Shown here: in pieces, positions 34,960-46,427 of the stretch
Position numbering within the stretch: position 1 is the first letter of the stretch
How the letters are laid out: every line of letters starts with the position of its first letter
NCBI GenBank assembly: GCA_949130485.1
Contig: OX422191.1
Span: forward strand, 6,635,754-6,699,753
Source: Agelas oroides
Taxonomy: Eukaryota > Porifera > Demospongiae > Agelasida > Agelasidae
Reading direction: 5' to 3'
DNA length: 64,000 nt
Notes under the pieces: model-generated
The model's database searches: none
Told to the model about the DNA's origin: nothing
What the model saw: the letters and a program-made list of their open reading frames with translations, nothing else
Translations under genes and position numbers: made by a program

Positions 34960-35745
34960 ACACTCTGTTGCAAGGTGACATTACATCAGTATGCAGTTGG
35001 ATAGCAGACAATCACCTTGTTTTGAACATTTTGAAATGCTGTTACATGGTCTTCTCTAGAAAACATCATCCAACCCTTCCAAATGCCCCACTCTATGTTG
35101 GAGATTCACAAGCTCTCAACAAAAGAGATCATTTTAAGTACCTTGGAGTCAACTCGACAGATCTTACCTGGTCCTACCACATCAATACAATTTGCAAGAA
35201 AACTCGAAAGCTAATAGGACTATTGTACAGAAAATTCTATCAATTCTCGAACCCCTCAACACTTTTGAAACTATACAAATCTCTGATTCGTCCTCACATG
35301 GAGTATGCCTGCGCGGTATGGGACCCTCATCTTGCGAAAGACGTCAAGTTGATAGAAGATGTACAGAAGTTTGCTGTGAGAGTTTGTTCAAAATCATGGA
35401 ACTCAAATTATGAGTCTCTTCTCAGCTACTGCCGCGTACCCACCTTATCCAACAGAAGAAAAGTCCTAAAGCTCTGTTTATTGTTTAACATCATAACTGG
35501 CAGGGTTGTTTACCCAAACAAACCTTTTGAAAGGGCAATTGCCCACTATCCCAATCGTCATGCTAACGCCACCCAGCTGTCAGTACCGTTTGCAAGAACA
35601 AACAATTTTAATAACTCTTACTTTCCCTCGACCACTGCTCTATGGAACTCTCTAAATTTTGACACCAGCTGCATCAGCTCATTGACATCATTCAAACATG
35701 CGCTTTTCAAAGAGTTTGAATCGCCTGACTCTTGACTCTTGTATT
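34960..35745 (+). pseudogene. 5'-truncated APE-type LINE, 3' end
   Basis: The open frame 34968-35735 begins after the RT active site with SVCSWIADNHLVLNILK and FKYLGVNSTDLTW. It runs through RPHMEYACAVWDPH to a complete C-terminus (LTSFKHALFKEFESPDS). It belongs to the same broad clade as the 28340-30717 copy but a different family. The frame is intact though partial. It is a dead-on-arrival insertion that also supplied, or shares a source with, the 126-bp insert at 33905. Confidence 0.8.
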
Positions 35746-36094
35746 GTTAAGTAATTGTCTGTGTTTATACATATTCATATTGACATATTTATATATCAGA
35801 GAGTCGGTAGACTCTCTATGTAGGGATGGCGCCGACGCGCAATATATGCAATACTTAAGCAAAAGCCATATAACTTCACCACAAACGCACTAAAAGCTTA
35901 TTTAAGCGCCCAGGCTTCCTCTTTGAGTGCCTTTGTGATCAGCAAGACTCATATAGTTGCCCAAAACCCACGCGGAAGACAGCTAAACGCAAAAGTGTGC
36001 GGTAGCAAAAGTGCCATTTTTCGTATTCTTTCTTTCTTCTTTGTTCAGACCACTTGTCAAACGACGATAACCCGAAAACGGTTCAAGCACTCAC

Positions 36095-36160
36095 CTTGAT
36101 TTTAGCACGAAACGAATGCTCATCACAGCGTGCAGCTTCCCAACCACTCAGCAACTTCAT
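36095..36160 (-). CDS. conserved first-exon-like ORF in repeat X
   Basis: On the minus strand, 22 codons (MKLLSGWEAARCDEH then SFRAKIK) are followed exactly by a GTGAGT splice donor. The other copy, at 58647-58712, encodes MKTLSGWEAERCDEH then PFRAKIK with the same donor. Preservation of frame and donor in both copies suggests a genuine first coding exon. No continuing exon is recognisable in either copy, and no protein family is recognised. Confidence 0.4.
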
Positions 36161-36750
36161 AGCTTCAAATTCACCCTGGTCAACAAAAGCCATTCACAAC
36201 ACTCTGAGGCTGCTGTCCGTTGCTTAGGACGCCATTTTCTAATTTTGTACGCATGCGCACACGAAGTCTCATTCCCAGACCAAAGACCACGGTCATTGGT
36301 CTGGAAGCGAGACTAGTACACAAGCGAAATGGCCAGCGGGCAGTACGCGTGGCTGGTACGGTCTTTCCCAGGTTCCCCCCGCGGCATTGGGCAAGGCTTA
36401 TGAACACCACGTAGGTAAGGCGCTACCTACTTGTAGCTATACACTAAAATAGCCTACTCACAGCTTTAGTGAACTGTAAAGCTAGGATGGTCAGTTGTCA
36501 GTATGATAGTTTTCTGTGCTGCAGCTGGTCAGTCGTCATGACAACTGAATCATGAAATTTGTTTCACAAAGTTTGGTAGGGAGAGTGGTTGGCCCTTCAT
36601 CAGGTTCTAGCTGCTATACCGGTATTACACATAATTATTACATACCTGGAACCACTACTAAACTGTCAACGCCGTTTCAAAAGTTCTGGTGTTGCGGTTA
36701 CACTTGGTCTAACTGTAACTGAGAATAACATCAAAAAAGTACAGAAACAA

Positions 36751-37393
36751 GACTTAAAAAAACATTAAAAATGTAAAAAGATGTAGGGATGGCATGCCAA
36801 AAAGTAGGCAAACAAGATAGGGATAATGCATGAAAGCAAAGGTCAACATATTGGCAAAGCCCCATCCCTACATCTTTTTCACACTACAGCTGATGCAATG
36901 CTGCTAGATCATATTAGCCTCGTTATGAGCCGGCATGTGGGAGAAGAAAAGGGCCTGGGGACGAGGCTAGAACCATGCCATATACTTTAAAGACACTATC
37001 ACAAGTCTGCAGTTAGCCTCGTTCCCAGGTCGAACAGGCCTGGGGACGAGGCTAGTCTGCAGTCTACTCCAACTAACTGCTTAAGTTGTTGAAGAGGTTC
37101 CGTATAACATAATGCTACCAAGGTCATACTAGCCTCCTTCCCAGACCACGTGGGAGGAGGAAGTGGCCTGAGAACAAGGCTACGGCCATGAACTGCCAGT
37201 GAAGGTTGTGAACTTGTGGTACGTTTTAGGAAGACCCCCATGCACTGTCTAACTGTAGTGTGAAAAAGCTGTAGGGATGGCGCTTTGCCAATATGTTGAC
37301 CTTTGCTTTCATGCATTATCCCTATCTTGTTTGCCTACTTTTTGGCATGCCATCCCTACATCTTTTTACATTTTTAATGTTTTTTTAAGTCTT
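36751..37393. repeat. foldback segment with nested TAGCCTCG hairpins
   Basis: Arms of about 130 bp face each other. The left arm has GATGTAGGGATGGCATGCC and AACATATTGGCAAAG, and the right arm has the inverse from about 37255 to 37385. Three TAGCCTCG-type hairpins lie in the loop at 36915-36969, 37014-37054 and 37130-37182. The copy at 57458-58028 has the same arms with two hairpins. Confidence 0.85.
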
Positions 37394-37529
37394 TATATAT
37401 ATATATAACTATTGTGTAGTGCTTTTTTTTGTCTCTGTACTGGGTCCAAGATTAATATTAGCTATTAGTCTCTTATGTATGTAGCTATCTTCTTGTGACC
37501 TTTGCTGTTGCATAAACCTGTTTTCATAA

Positions 37530-37561
<32 letters not shown>

Positions 37562-37964
37562 AAACATCTTCGATAAACCTTCAGTGGTTACTAGGGAGAT
37601 ATTTTGTCATCATAGGGTGAGCAGCAATTTGCTGACTGAATATTTTATCATAGCACACAAACTATGCAAAGCAGCAGGGTCTGTCACTTCTGCTGTCACA
37701 TGAGCCTGATGGGACAACAACTAAGTCAAACTGTATTAAATGTAGACATGGACTTAAGCTTCACACTTGCTTGAATGATTCCTGCCGTTTATAGGCATTC
37801 TTTAGGCCAGGCAAGCTAGTTTCTGGTCCCCACCCGCAGAGGTCTAGTCAGAGCTCTCTCACAGCTCCAGTCTGTGCTTGAAGCTGGCAAACTACGCATG
37901 TACTTACTGCAGCACAGGCAAGGCAACCACCGCGCAAATTTCCAAGGGGTTGCAGGCCATTCTA
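37394..37964. repeat. AT microsatellite then block shared with 11780-11910 and 53690-54010
   Basis: The stretch 37394-37560 is AT-rich, with a short (TA)n and an A-rich run. The stretch 37562-37800 shares CATAGCACACAAACTATGC and GGGTCTGTCACTTCTGCTG with the two other loci. No gene is seen. Confidence 0.5.
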
Positions 37965-39296
37965 TTAGTGGTAAATACCTTTAAACTGTGCAAAAATAGG
38001 AAAAACTGCCTTGCCTGTGCTTCTTTTTGCTAGATACACTCTACAAGCGCTGCGTTTTAAGTTAGCATCCATGGGCACGCCTACCGACCACACCCGGATA
38101 CCTGGCCACATGTCCAACATGAGACAACGTTTTCAGTGTTCCTATACAGCGTGCATGTGTGAGACGACGGTTTGTTCCTATCTTCATTGAAGCACATGCA
38201 TAGCTACGTGTATGTTGCTGGCTCTAGTTCGTAACGCCTTGTGCAGTTTAGTTCGTTGGTGCTGCTGCTCGTCAATTTCGCCGCGTCGAGTACATATTTC
38301 GTGGGCAAATTTGCTTGGCCTAGATGACGGTCACTGACAGAAACTTTAGACGAATCTGTAGAAACTGCTGAGTGATGTAGCTAGTTGGATGCCGAGCTCG
38401 TTCGCTTGTTCAGTGTTGCTATCTACGTCGAGATCATAAGCGATGAAAAAATCATTCTCGCCGAACTCGCCCGCTTTTACTCGAATCAAGATCACACGCT
38501 GATTGGCTGCTCAGCGCGGGCATGGAGATCCTGTTCGCCTATAGGACTTACGGGGGCCCCGGAGGCGATTTACACTTGACATTACGTACGGGGCCGAGAA
38601 TACAAGGTAACTTCTAGGCCTCGTTACCCTTACGTCACGATTACCAAGCCTTCACGATTACCATGCAAGCCTCACTGCGCTTCGCTGTGCTCAGCAATGA
38701 TATAGAATACACCAGTTTTAGCCTACACATGCCCTTAACGCACCGTATCTCCATTTCTGTCCAAGCTGTGAACCCAACTCCACTTCCAGCCTTCGTAAGC
38801 AGACTCGTGACCTTAACCACGCCCACTCATAACGAACATGCAATAGTCAGCACTCTCGGCTGTCATCCTGTGGGTGTCCTCACCCACCTCCCCCTGTCCT
38901 GCCCTTTCTGCTGACCCAGAACCCGCGCGCAAGCGCGCAGAGACTATCGATTATATAGGATACCTTAATTAATCCCTTAAACCCTAAATTTTTTTTCTCT
39001 TGGGACCACATTTAGCCTATACATGCCTTTAACGCACCGTATCTCCATTTCTGTCCAAGCTGTGACTCCAAAACTGAACCCACTTCCAGCCTTAGTAAGC
39101 AGACACGTGACCTTAACCGCGCCCACTCATTCAGTGGTCTGCTGTCAAACACCCGCTCAGAACCCAAATGATCTTGCCTGCCAGTTGACGCAGAACCCAT
39201 GCGCGCAAGCGCGCAGTTTTTCTGCGCACTGCGCAGTATGATGTAACCCAAAGTGCACTACAGTATACGGGTTAAAACATACATGGTCCTGATAAA
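37965..39296 (+). repeat. upstream block of membrane-gene unit, copy C, with internal tandem duplication
   Basis: This is the same block as 12146-14301 without the two MITEs. Within it a unit of about 230 bp (ACGCACCGTATCTCCATTTC through GCGCGCAAGCGCGCAG) occurs twice, at about 38712-38942 and 39008-39220. The units are separated by a T-rich spacer. It lies directly upstream of the conserved proximal segment of gene C. Confidence 0.65.
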
Positions 39297-39419
39297 CAAG
39301 TTGACTTCACCAAAATGCGATACAAGCAATAGAAGAAAGTCCGACAACTAGACTAAGTGATTAACTTGCAGTCATTAGTGGAACAAGGGCAGGAGTTACA
39401 ATTGCAAGATTAGTGCATA
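39297..39419 (+). promoter_or_regulatory. conserved proximal promoter / 5' leader of membrane gene C
   Basis: This is the counterpart of 14302-14432 and 63177-63305, with the same AAGAAAGTCCGACAACT and GATTAACTTGCAGTCATTAG phrases and the same distance to the ATG. Confidence 0.5.
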
Positions 39420-41296
39420 ATGAAAGCAATGGAGATTTTCTTGCTCTTCCTCTTGTTCAGTTTCGCAGTGCAGACTACTGGCCAGCAAGATGCTTGCCCT
39501 CCGTGGTTCATTCCTGACAACAGCTCAAGTACTGGATGCTCTTGCAGTCCAGACGTGCACAGATATGTTCAATGTGGTTCAGACTTTCCATTAGTGCGTT
39601 TCAGCAACTGTATGACCTACAACAAATCAACTGAGAGTACTGAAGTTGGACCTTGTCCATACATCACACGCTACAATACTAATACTACTATTGTTGACCA
39701 TGTCTTCTATATTCAGCTGCCGAGTAATGTGTCCTTACTTAATAACTTCATGTGTGGACCACTAAATCGAGAAGGCACACTGTGTGGAAAATGTAAAGAC
39801 GGTTATGGCATTGCACTGTACTCATACACTTTGGAATGCAGTAAGTGCTGGGGACATGGCTATGGTTGGGTCTTGTACTATTTTCTAGAACTCTTTCCGA
39901 TAACTGTGCTGTACTTTCTGGTGGTAATTTTCCACATAAGAGCTACATCCTCTCCACTAAGTGCCCTTGGGTTCATGAGTCAGATTATAGTGTACACATT
40001 TCGACTGAATGTAGCCCTCCTCCTGTACGTTGAGAATGAACTAAAAGGGTTTTCATATGTGACAGTTCAAGTTCTGCTAACACTGTGTGGTATATGGAGC
40101 TTAGACTTCTTTTGTTCCGTTATTCCACCATTTTGTGTAAGCAGCAACGTCAAGACTTACCATGGACTTGCACTTGAGTATCTAGTGGCATTTTACCCAA
40201 TTTTTCTCATTTTTATCACTTATGTATGTATAAAGCTCCATGACAACAACTTCAGGCCAGTTGTTTGGCTGTGGAAACCATTTCACAGACATTTTGTCTA
40301 CTTCAGGAGGAGATGGGACCCCAAAGCATCAATAATCAATGCTTTCACAACATTTCTGCTTCTCTCCTTCTCCAAGATTTTATTCATATCCTTCACATTG
40401 TTGTACACATTTTCTGTTAGTTACAATTTTAATATTCCAAGTAAGTGTGTTTTGTATTACAACCCAACAGTGGAATGCCATACAACGGAGTATTACACAT
40501 TGCAGCTCTAGCTTGTTGTGCATTAGTAGTTTTTATCATTTCTCCAACAATTATCCTCATTTTGTACCCCACAAGACTGTTCAGAAAGTGCATCTCATGC
40601 TGTGGATTTCGAAGGTGGCATGCTCTGTACATGTTTGTGGAATCATTCCTGGGACAGTACAAGGATGGAACCAATGGTACTCGAGACTTCAGGATGGTTT
40701 CTGCATCATTCTTCATCCTCAGGATACTGATACTGGCCTCATTTCATGATTATTCTTTGCGGATTTCAGCAGGACCGCAAACTGCTGTACTGCTATGTGC
40801 TCTTTGTTTCCATGCTATTGTGAAGCCATACAAAATGAACTGTAGAAATAATGTTGATATTTTGATTCTAGCTTTGCTGATGGTATTTTCAGTTGAACTT
40901 CTTGTTGCAGCATATGCCCCTCCAAAAGAACCAAATTTTACATACTCTGCTCTCGGATCAGCACTGTTGTTAGGTGTTCCACACATGGCTCTGATATTCT
41001 ACATCTGCTATATGTTGGCAAAGAAGGCAGGCATCACTCAATGCCTTAAAAGGAAGTATAAAAGTCTGAAAGCATGTGTGCAGGCTACCAGACACATAAG
41101 TGAAGCTGAAGATAATATGGATGCTGAGTCCGATACCAACTCTCTGCCAGACCGGGTGATAAACCCAGGAGAATATGAACAGCTATTACCCACCATGAAA
41201 GAACATACAGCTGCTGAGTCCACAGAAAACAGAATACCCACCAATGGAGAACCAAGATGTTTGACTCCTGTGTATACTTACGGTTCCATTAAGTGA
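39420..41296 (+). pseudogene. membrane-protein family copy C, single 1-bp frameshift
   Basis: The protein starts MKAMEIFLLFLLFSF and is open to 40511. At about 40501 one T is missing (ACATTGCAG against ACATTTGCAG in copy A), which moves the frame. From there the second frame, open to 41296, carries the remaining five segments, the SCCGFRRWHALYMF loop and the tail with INPGEYEQLLP and YTYGSIK. If the base is restored the length would match the family's 620-630 residues. The lesion is in a short T run, so an assembly or allele error is possible. The copy is otherwise undamaged and more than 90 percent similar by eye to copy A. Confidence 0.8.
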
Positions 41297-42129
41297 TTAT
41301 ACCACCTGCAAATTGTACAATTTAAACTTTTTTTGCAGTAGAAAGTATCAACTATTGAAGAAGCAGCTTACTTATCACCTAGTAGTAGTAAAGTAGTTGG
41401 TATTTTTGAGTTTCTTATGAATGCAGTTGCACTCATATACAGTCTTCAAGTTCATGTCTGTAGTGGCAAATAACTCTCGGGACTGAAACAGTATTTGTAA
41501 ACGTATGTAGGAGGATCTTTTGGTCTACAATGAGAACATGTAGAATGCATGTCATTTCACATCTTTAGCATTTGGCTGCCTTTACAAGTTATATGAGCCA
41601 AATTTTGTGCTTCTTGAGCTGCACCATGTCAACATAAATGGACTAGCACGTTAAACACAACTGAGTTGTAGTGGTTGCTATATAGAATCTCTCCACACTT
41701 CAAGGATAGAGCTACAAGGAATCACCCATCTCATACGTAGCTAATTTTCATTGCAAGTTACAATAGAGTACTTACCCAGAGAGAAGAATCAACATTAAAT
41801 ATAACAGGTTGAAACTGTTCTATGGGTACCAGGTGTCTAATAGAAAAGCTGCAGAAAAGAAAAGATAGATTGAAGTTGCCACTGAAGTCAACATTCTGGG
41901 AAGAATAAGAGTTAAGCATCAGAGTAACGAGTACCTATAGCTGTTTTAGGAATCTGGTATTGTGCTAACTAAACGAAGCCTCTGTGGCCACATGTGAACT
42001 AAAGTGTATCTACAAATAATAGCAAATGAGTATTTACTTTTATCATTTAGAAATGAACAAGAGATTCAGTCTCTGAACAAGTTTGTCTGGAGCCCAACTG
42101 CATGATGATGATGATGATGATGATGATGA
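41297..42129 (+). repeat. 3' flank of copy C, and unassigned sequence
   Basis: The stretch 41297-41660 duplicates the 3' flank of copy A. The stretch 41661-42102 shows nothing recognisable. A short (GAT)n run of about nine units lies at 42103-42131. Confidence 0.5.
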
Positions 42130-42755
42130 TGTTTACAATCACAACTGCTGCCACCCACACTGCATGGCTTATGTCAACTCACTTGCTCTACAACAAACAT
42201 CCAAGAAAAGCAAAATGCAGGATAACCATCTGGCGGTTAGTTGTTGAAGGTGGTTTCAAAGTACACTCTGCAATCACCTAGTTTATCATGCATTATATGA
42301 CCATCTATGGTAAATACTTGAAGAAAGTCAACCAAGCAAAATGTTGCATGAACTAATATAGCTTGAGCAGACAATGACAACATAAACTTTCTTACTCATC
42401 CTTTTTATCAGTTTTACAGAGCAGACTACTGCCCAACAAGATGTCTTTTCCCTCCTTGGTTCACACATCTATATACTATAGCACTAGATGCTCTTGCCAC
42501 TCAACCTACTACAGTACAACTGAAACTACTCAACTTGCAATTGGACCTTGTTTATATACTGTACACTACAATACAATACTACTAGTGCTGTTAATGATGT
42601 TTACATTGAAAACGTAAAGTTCCGTATGACTAAATAGTTCAATAGAGCAATACCAGTATAGCTACCAGTGCAGCATAAACAACTGAATATGTACAAATTA
42701 ACCTAGGAATAGATCTTGCCAAGCACAAAACAAAATCAATAATCATTCATGTTTA
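42130..42755 (+). pseudogene. degenerate N-terminal cassette of membrane family, copy 2
   Basis: This is nearly collinear with 17200-17825, including the decayed EQTTAQQDV start near 42420 and GPCLYTVHY later. It is not translatable as a whole. It is followed at 42839-42990 by the block shared with 11028-11200. Confidence 0.55.
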
Positions 42756-43017
42756 CACAAAGCACTGATGTAGTTTTCATACTTCATGTCAGGTTATTTC
42801 TTTTAAGGTCCACCAACAGAAACTTGTTACTGTTGACTGCACGGCACCTCAGGGTGTGGTTGTGTGATGGTATGGATGAAGGTTATATGTCTGCTATTTT
42901 GATAACTAATCAACATAGTGAGGCACAGTACAGTAGCATGAAAAGCAATATACAGTATTGTTAATATACGATTGCACATTACACTGGATGTTCATGCCAC
43001 AGTTCACAACGAGCTGT

Positions 43018-43680
43018 TAAGTGTGGTTCAGACTTTCCATTACTGCATTTGGGCTACTGTACGACCTACAACAGTGCAACTAGTGGCATTTTATCCTATC
43101 TTTCTCATTTTACTCACTTATGTATGTATAAAACTCCATGACAACAACTTTAGGCCAGTTGTTTGGCTATGGAAGCCATTTCACAGACAGTTTGCTCGTT
43201 TCAGGAGGAGATGGGACTCCAAAGCATCCATAATCAATGCTTTCACAACATTTCTGGTTCTTTCCTTCTCCAAAATCGTATTTGTATCCTTCACACTGCT
43301 GTTCTACACTTATACTTACACTGTACACTTTCCATGTTAAAATCATTATACTCCAAGCTACTGTGTTTTGTATTATGACCCAACAGTAGAATGTCATACA
43401 CTAGAGTATTCCATGTTTGCAGCTGTAGCTGGTTGTGTGTTAGTGATATTTGTGTGCTGGTAATATTCTCCAACGATTTTTCTCATTCTGTACCCTACAA
43501 GATTGTTCAGAAGGTGTGTGTCATGTTGTGGATTTCTGAGGTGGCATGCTCTACACATGTTTTTGGAATCATTTCAGGGACAGTTCAAGGATGGAACCAA
43601 TGGCACTCGAGACTTCAGGATGGTTTCTGCTTCATTCCTCATTCTCAGGATACTGATTGTCACTACATTTTATAGAAAGA
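43018..43680 (+). pseudogene. internally deleted membrane-family fragment
   Basis: The fragment begins with a piece of ectodomain (CGSDFPLLHLGY-like, 43020-43075) and jumps at TYNSAT directly to VAFYPIFLILLTYVCIKLHD. The ectodomain end and the first segments are therefore missing. It then continues through the FRRRWDSKASIINAFTTFLVLSF segment, a frameshift near 43335, and YPTRLFRRCVSCCGF to ILRILIVTTF. It ends near 43680. The following 43681-43920 contains no family sequence. Confidence 0.7.
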
Positions 43681-43924
43681 CAGCAGGCAAATGATACTGG
43701 AGAAAAAGATGAGCAAAAAAATAAACTACATTTCTACCAACTCATTTTAAAACATTTTCCACCCCCACCTTTTCCCACTCTTTTACACCTGTATTTTGTC
43801 AAAAAATTTCCCACCTCTGTTTCTTCGTGTTATACTACTTAAGCTGAGTTCAGTTTCAGTGCACTGATGATGGTAGCTGTATAGCTAATGAAAGGTTTTT
43901 TTGTTTTTTTTATCTGACTGGTGT

Positions 43925-44480
43925 AACAAGGTTCTTGCTGAAACATGTGCATAGTATGCCACCTGCAAAATCCACCACATGAGACATACCTTCCGAACCA
44001 TCATGTGTGATGCAAAATAAAAAATTATCAATATGCAATCAGCTATAGGTGCAAAATATGGAATGCTCCAGTGCATGGCATTCCACTGTTGGGTCATAAA
44101 ACTTTGGTATAATACCAGAACTATATCTAAATTTATGTAACAAATGCAATACACCGTAACAGAAGCAAACTAAGATTTTGGAGAATAAACATTAGTGGTT
44201 GACAATCTGACATCCAATCTTCTCCTAAACAAAACAAAATGTTTGTAAAATGGCTTCCATAGCAAAACTAAACTGGTTTGTTGTCATGAAGTTGAAAGAT
44301 AATCATGTAAATGAAATGAAGTTCATGGATACATAATATGTGTATGAAATTCGAGAAATGGGTTAAATACCCAATAAGTACTGAAGTGCAAATGCATGAA
44401 CAGTGTTGATGCTACTGCTTACAATATTATACAGGATGAAAGAATCTATGTCACACAGTACTAGTAAAACTTGCACTGCC
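43925..44480 (-). pseudogene. highly decayed membrane-family fragment
   Basis: On the minus strand, patches match the family: a TQQWNAMHWSI-like frame of the PTVEYH region, the SCCGF loop region, and further 5' the FRPV/KPFH region near 44240-44290. Many indels are present. It lies just downstream of the intact minus-strand gene and is probably an older tandem copy. Confidence 0.55.
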
Positions 44481-44540
44481 ACATATTGAAATCCAGTTAC
44501 TATGTTCACAATTATGTAAGTGTTAGCCATTATCAGACAA

Positions 44541-46427
44541 TTACACTATAGAACCATAAGTGTACACAGGAGTCAGTCTTCTTGGATCTTCATTGGCTGT
44601 CCCTACTTTGTCTTCTGTGAGCTCGGCAGCTGTGTGTTCTTCTGTGGTGGGTAACAGTGGTTCATACTCTCCTGGGTTTATCAGCCGGTCTGGCAGAGAG
44701 TCAATATCAGATTCAGCCTCCACATCTGCTTCAGCTTCACTTGTGTGTCTGGTAGCCAGCACACATGCTCTTTTCAAAGTTATGTATCTTCTTTTTGCAC
44801 ATTGAGTGATGCCTGCCTTCTTTGCCAACACATGGCAGATATAGAATATCAGTATCATGTGTGGAAAACCTAACATCAGTATTGTTACCAGACCATAGTA
44901 AGTAAACATTGTTATTGGAGTGTGGAATGCTGCAGAAAGCAATTCAAATGACAACACCTCCAACAAAGCTAAGATTAAGAAATCAACAGTATTAAAATAG
45001 TTTTGTTTATACGGCCGCACGACAGCATAAAAACACATAGCGCATACCAGTAATAGACATTGCAATCCTCTGGCTAAAAACCCAAGTCTGTGATATAGAA
45101 AGGTTGCCAGTATCAGTATCCTGAGGATGAGGAATGATGCAGAAACCATCCTGAAGTCACGAGTACCATTGGTCCCATCCTTGTACTGTCCCTGAAATGA
45201 TTCGATAAACATGTGCAGAGCATGCCACCTCCGAAATCCACAACATGAGACACACTTTCTGAACAATCTTGTGGGGTACAGAATGAGAAGAATCGCTGGA
45301 GAAATGATGAATATTGCTAACACACAACCAGCTATAGCCGCAAATATGAAATACTCTAGTGTATGGTACTCTACTGTTGGGTCATAATACAAAACAAACT
45401 TTGTTGGAATATTATCATAGTTATAATGAATATAAAAGGGGTACAACAGTGTGAAGGATACAAATAAGATTTTGGAGAAGGAAAGAACCAGAAATGTTGT
45501 GAAAGCATTGACTACTGATGCTTTGGGATCTAATCTTCTTCTGAAGTGAGTGAAGTGCCTGTGAAATGGCTTCCATAGACAAACAACTGGTCTGAAGTTG
45601 TTGTCATGTAGTTTTATACATATATATGTGAGAAAAATGAGAAAAATAGGATAAAACGCCACCACATACTCAAGTGCAAGTGCATGAACAGTCTTCATGT
45701 TGCTGCTTACACAAAATGGTGGAATAACTGAGCGAAAGAAGTCTAAGCTCCATATGCCACACAGTACTAGAAGCACTTTCAAAGCCACATACGAAAATCC
45801 TGTTATTTCATTCTCAATGTACATGTGCAAGGGTACGTTCAGTCGTATTGTGTACACAACAAAATGACTCATGAACACAAGGGCACCAAGTGGAGAGGAA
45901 GAGGCTCTTATGTTGAATATAACTACCAAAAAGTACATCACAGTTATTGGAAAGAGTTCCAAGGCCCAGTACAGGACCCATCCATATCCATGGCCCCAGC
46001 ACTTTCTGCATTCCAGAGTGTATGAATATAGTGCAGTGCCATAGCCATCTTTACACTTTCCACAGAGTTCACCTTCTCGATTTAGTGGCCCACACATGAA
46101 TTGGTTTAGTAAAGATGAATTGCTTGGCAACTGTATATAAAACACATTCATATAATCAATGGCAGTAGTATTGTAGTGTGCAATGTATGGACAAGGTCCA
46201 TACTCTGTAGTTTCAGTTGACTTGTTGTAGGTCATACAGAGGCCAAAATGGAGTAATGGGAAGTCTGAACCACATTTGACTTCTGTTCCATCCGAACTGT
46301 GACAAGAGCATCCAGTACGAGATCTGTTGTCAGGGACAAACCAAGGAGGGCAAACATCTTGTTGGGCAGTTGTCAGCTCTGTGAGACTAAACAGCAGAAT
46401 TAGCAAGAAGGACCACTTTGCTTCCAT
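44541..46427 (-). CDS. intact polytopic Cys-rich membrane protein (family member D)
   Basis: This is a complete 628-residue single-exon gene. A signal peptide covers about residues 1-21 (MEAKWSFLLILLFSL). The ectodomain, about 22-148, has 11 cysteines (26, 40, 42, 52, 64, 79, 112, 122, 125, 140, 143), several N-glycosylation sequons and a laminin-EGF-like CGKCKDGYG turn. Nine or ten hydrophobic segments follow, with a conserved basic/Cys loop (RLFRKCVSCCGFRRWH) between later ones. The cytosolic tail is acidic, with LPDRLINPGEYEPLLP (an ExxxLL dileucine-like signal) and a terminal YTYGSI (YxxPhi). I do not recognise a named family. A surface receptor or transporter is possible, but function cannot be read from sequence. 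It is the only undamaged full copy in the window. Confidence 0.88.
   Translation of the reverse strand: MEAKWSFLLILLFSLTELTTAQQDVCPPWFVPDNRSRTGCSCHSSDGTEVKCGSDFPLLHFGLCMTYNKSTETTEYGPCPYIAHYNTTAIDYMNVFYIQLPSNSSLLNQFMCGPLNREGELCGKCKDGYGTALYSYTLECRKCWGHGYGWVLYWALELFPITVMYFLVVIFNIRASSSPLGALVFMSHFVVYTIRLNVPLHMYIENEITGFSYVALKVLLVLCGIWSLDFFRSVIPPFCVSSNMKTVHALALEYVVAFYPIFLIFLTYICIKLHDNNFRPVVCLWKPFHRHFTHFRRRLDPKASVVNAFTTFLVLSFSKILFVSFTLLYPFYIHYNYDNIPTKFVLYYDPTVEYHTLEYFIFAAIAGCVLAIFIISPAILLILYPTRLFRKCVSCCGFRRWHALHMFIESFQGQYKDGTNGTRDFRMVSASFLILRILILATFLYHRLGFLARGLQCLLLVCAMCFYAVVRPYKQNYFNTVDFLILALLEVLSFELLSAAFHTPITMFTYYGLVTILMLGFPHMILIFYICHVLAKKAGITQCAKRRYITLKRACVLATRHTSEAEADVEAESDIDSLPDRLINPGEYEPLLPTTEEHTAAELTEDKVGTANEDPRRLTPVYTYGSIV

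Larger units (their letters stand above)
35797..37393 (+). mobile_element. 1.6-kb composite repeat X, copy 1
   Basis: The unit starts with a hairpin (AGAGAGTC GGTA GACTCTCT), followed by about 950 bp and then a foldback of about 640 bp ending AAGTCTT. The inverse copy is at 57458-59006. Common ends are CAGAGAGTCGG and AAGTCTT. In copy 2 the target gene reads in frame across the insertion with no duplication, so integration without a TSD is likely. It contains a conserved exon-like ORF at 36095-36160. Confidence 0.75.
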
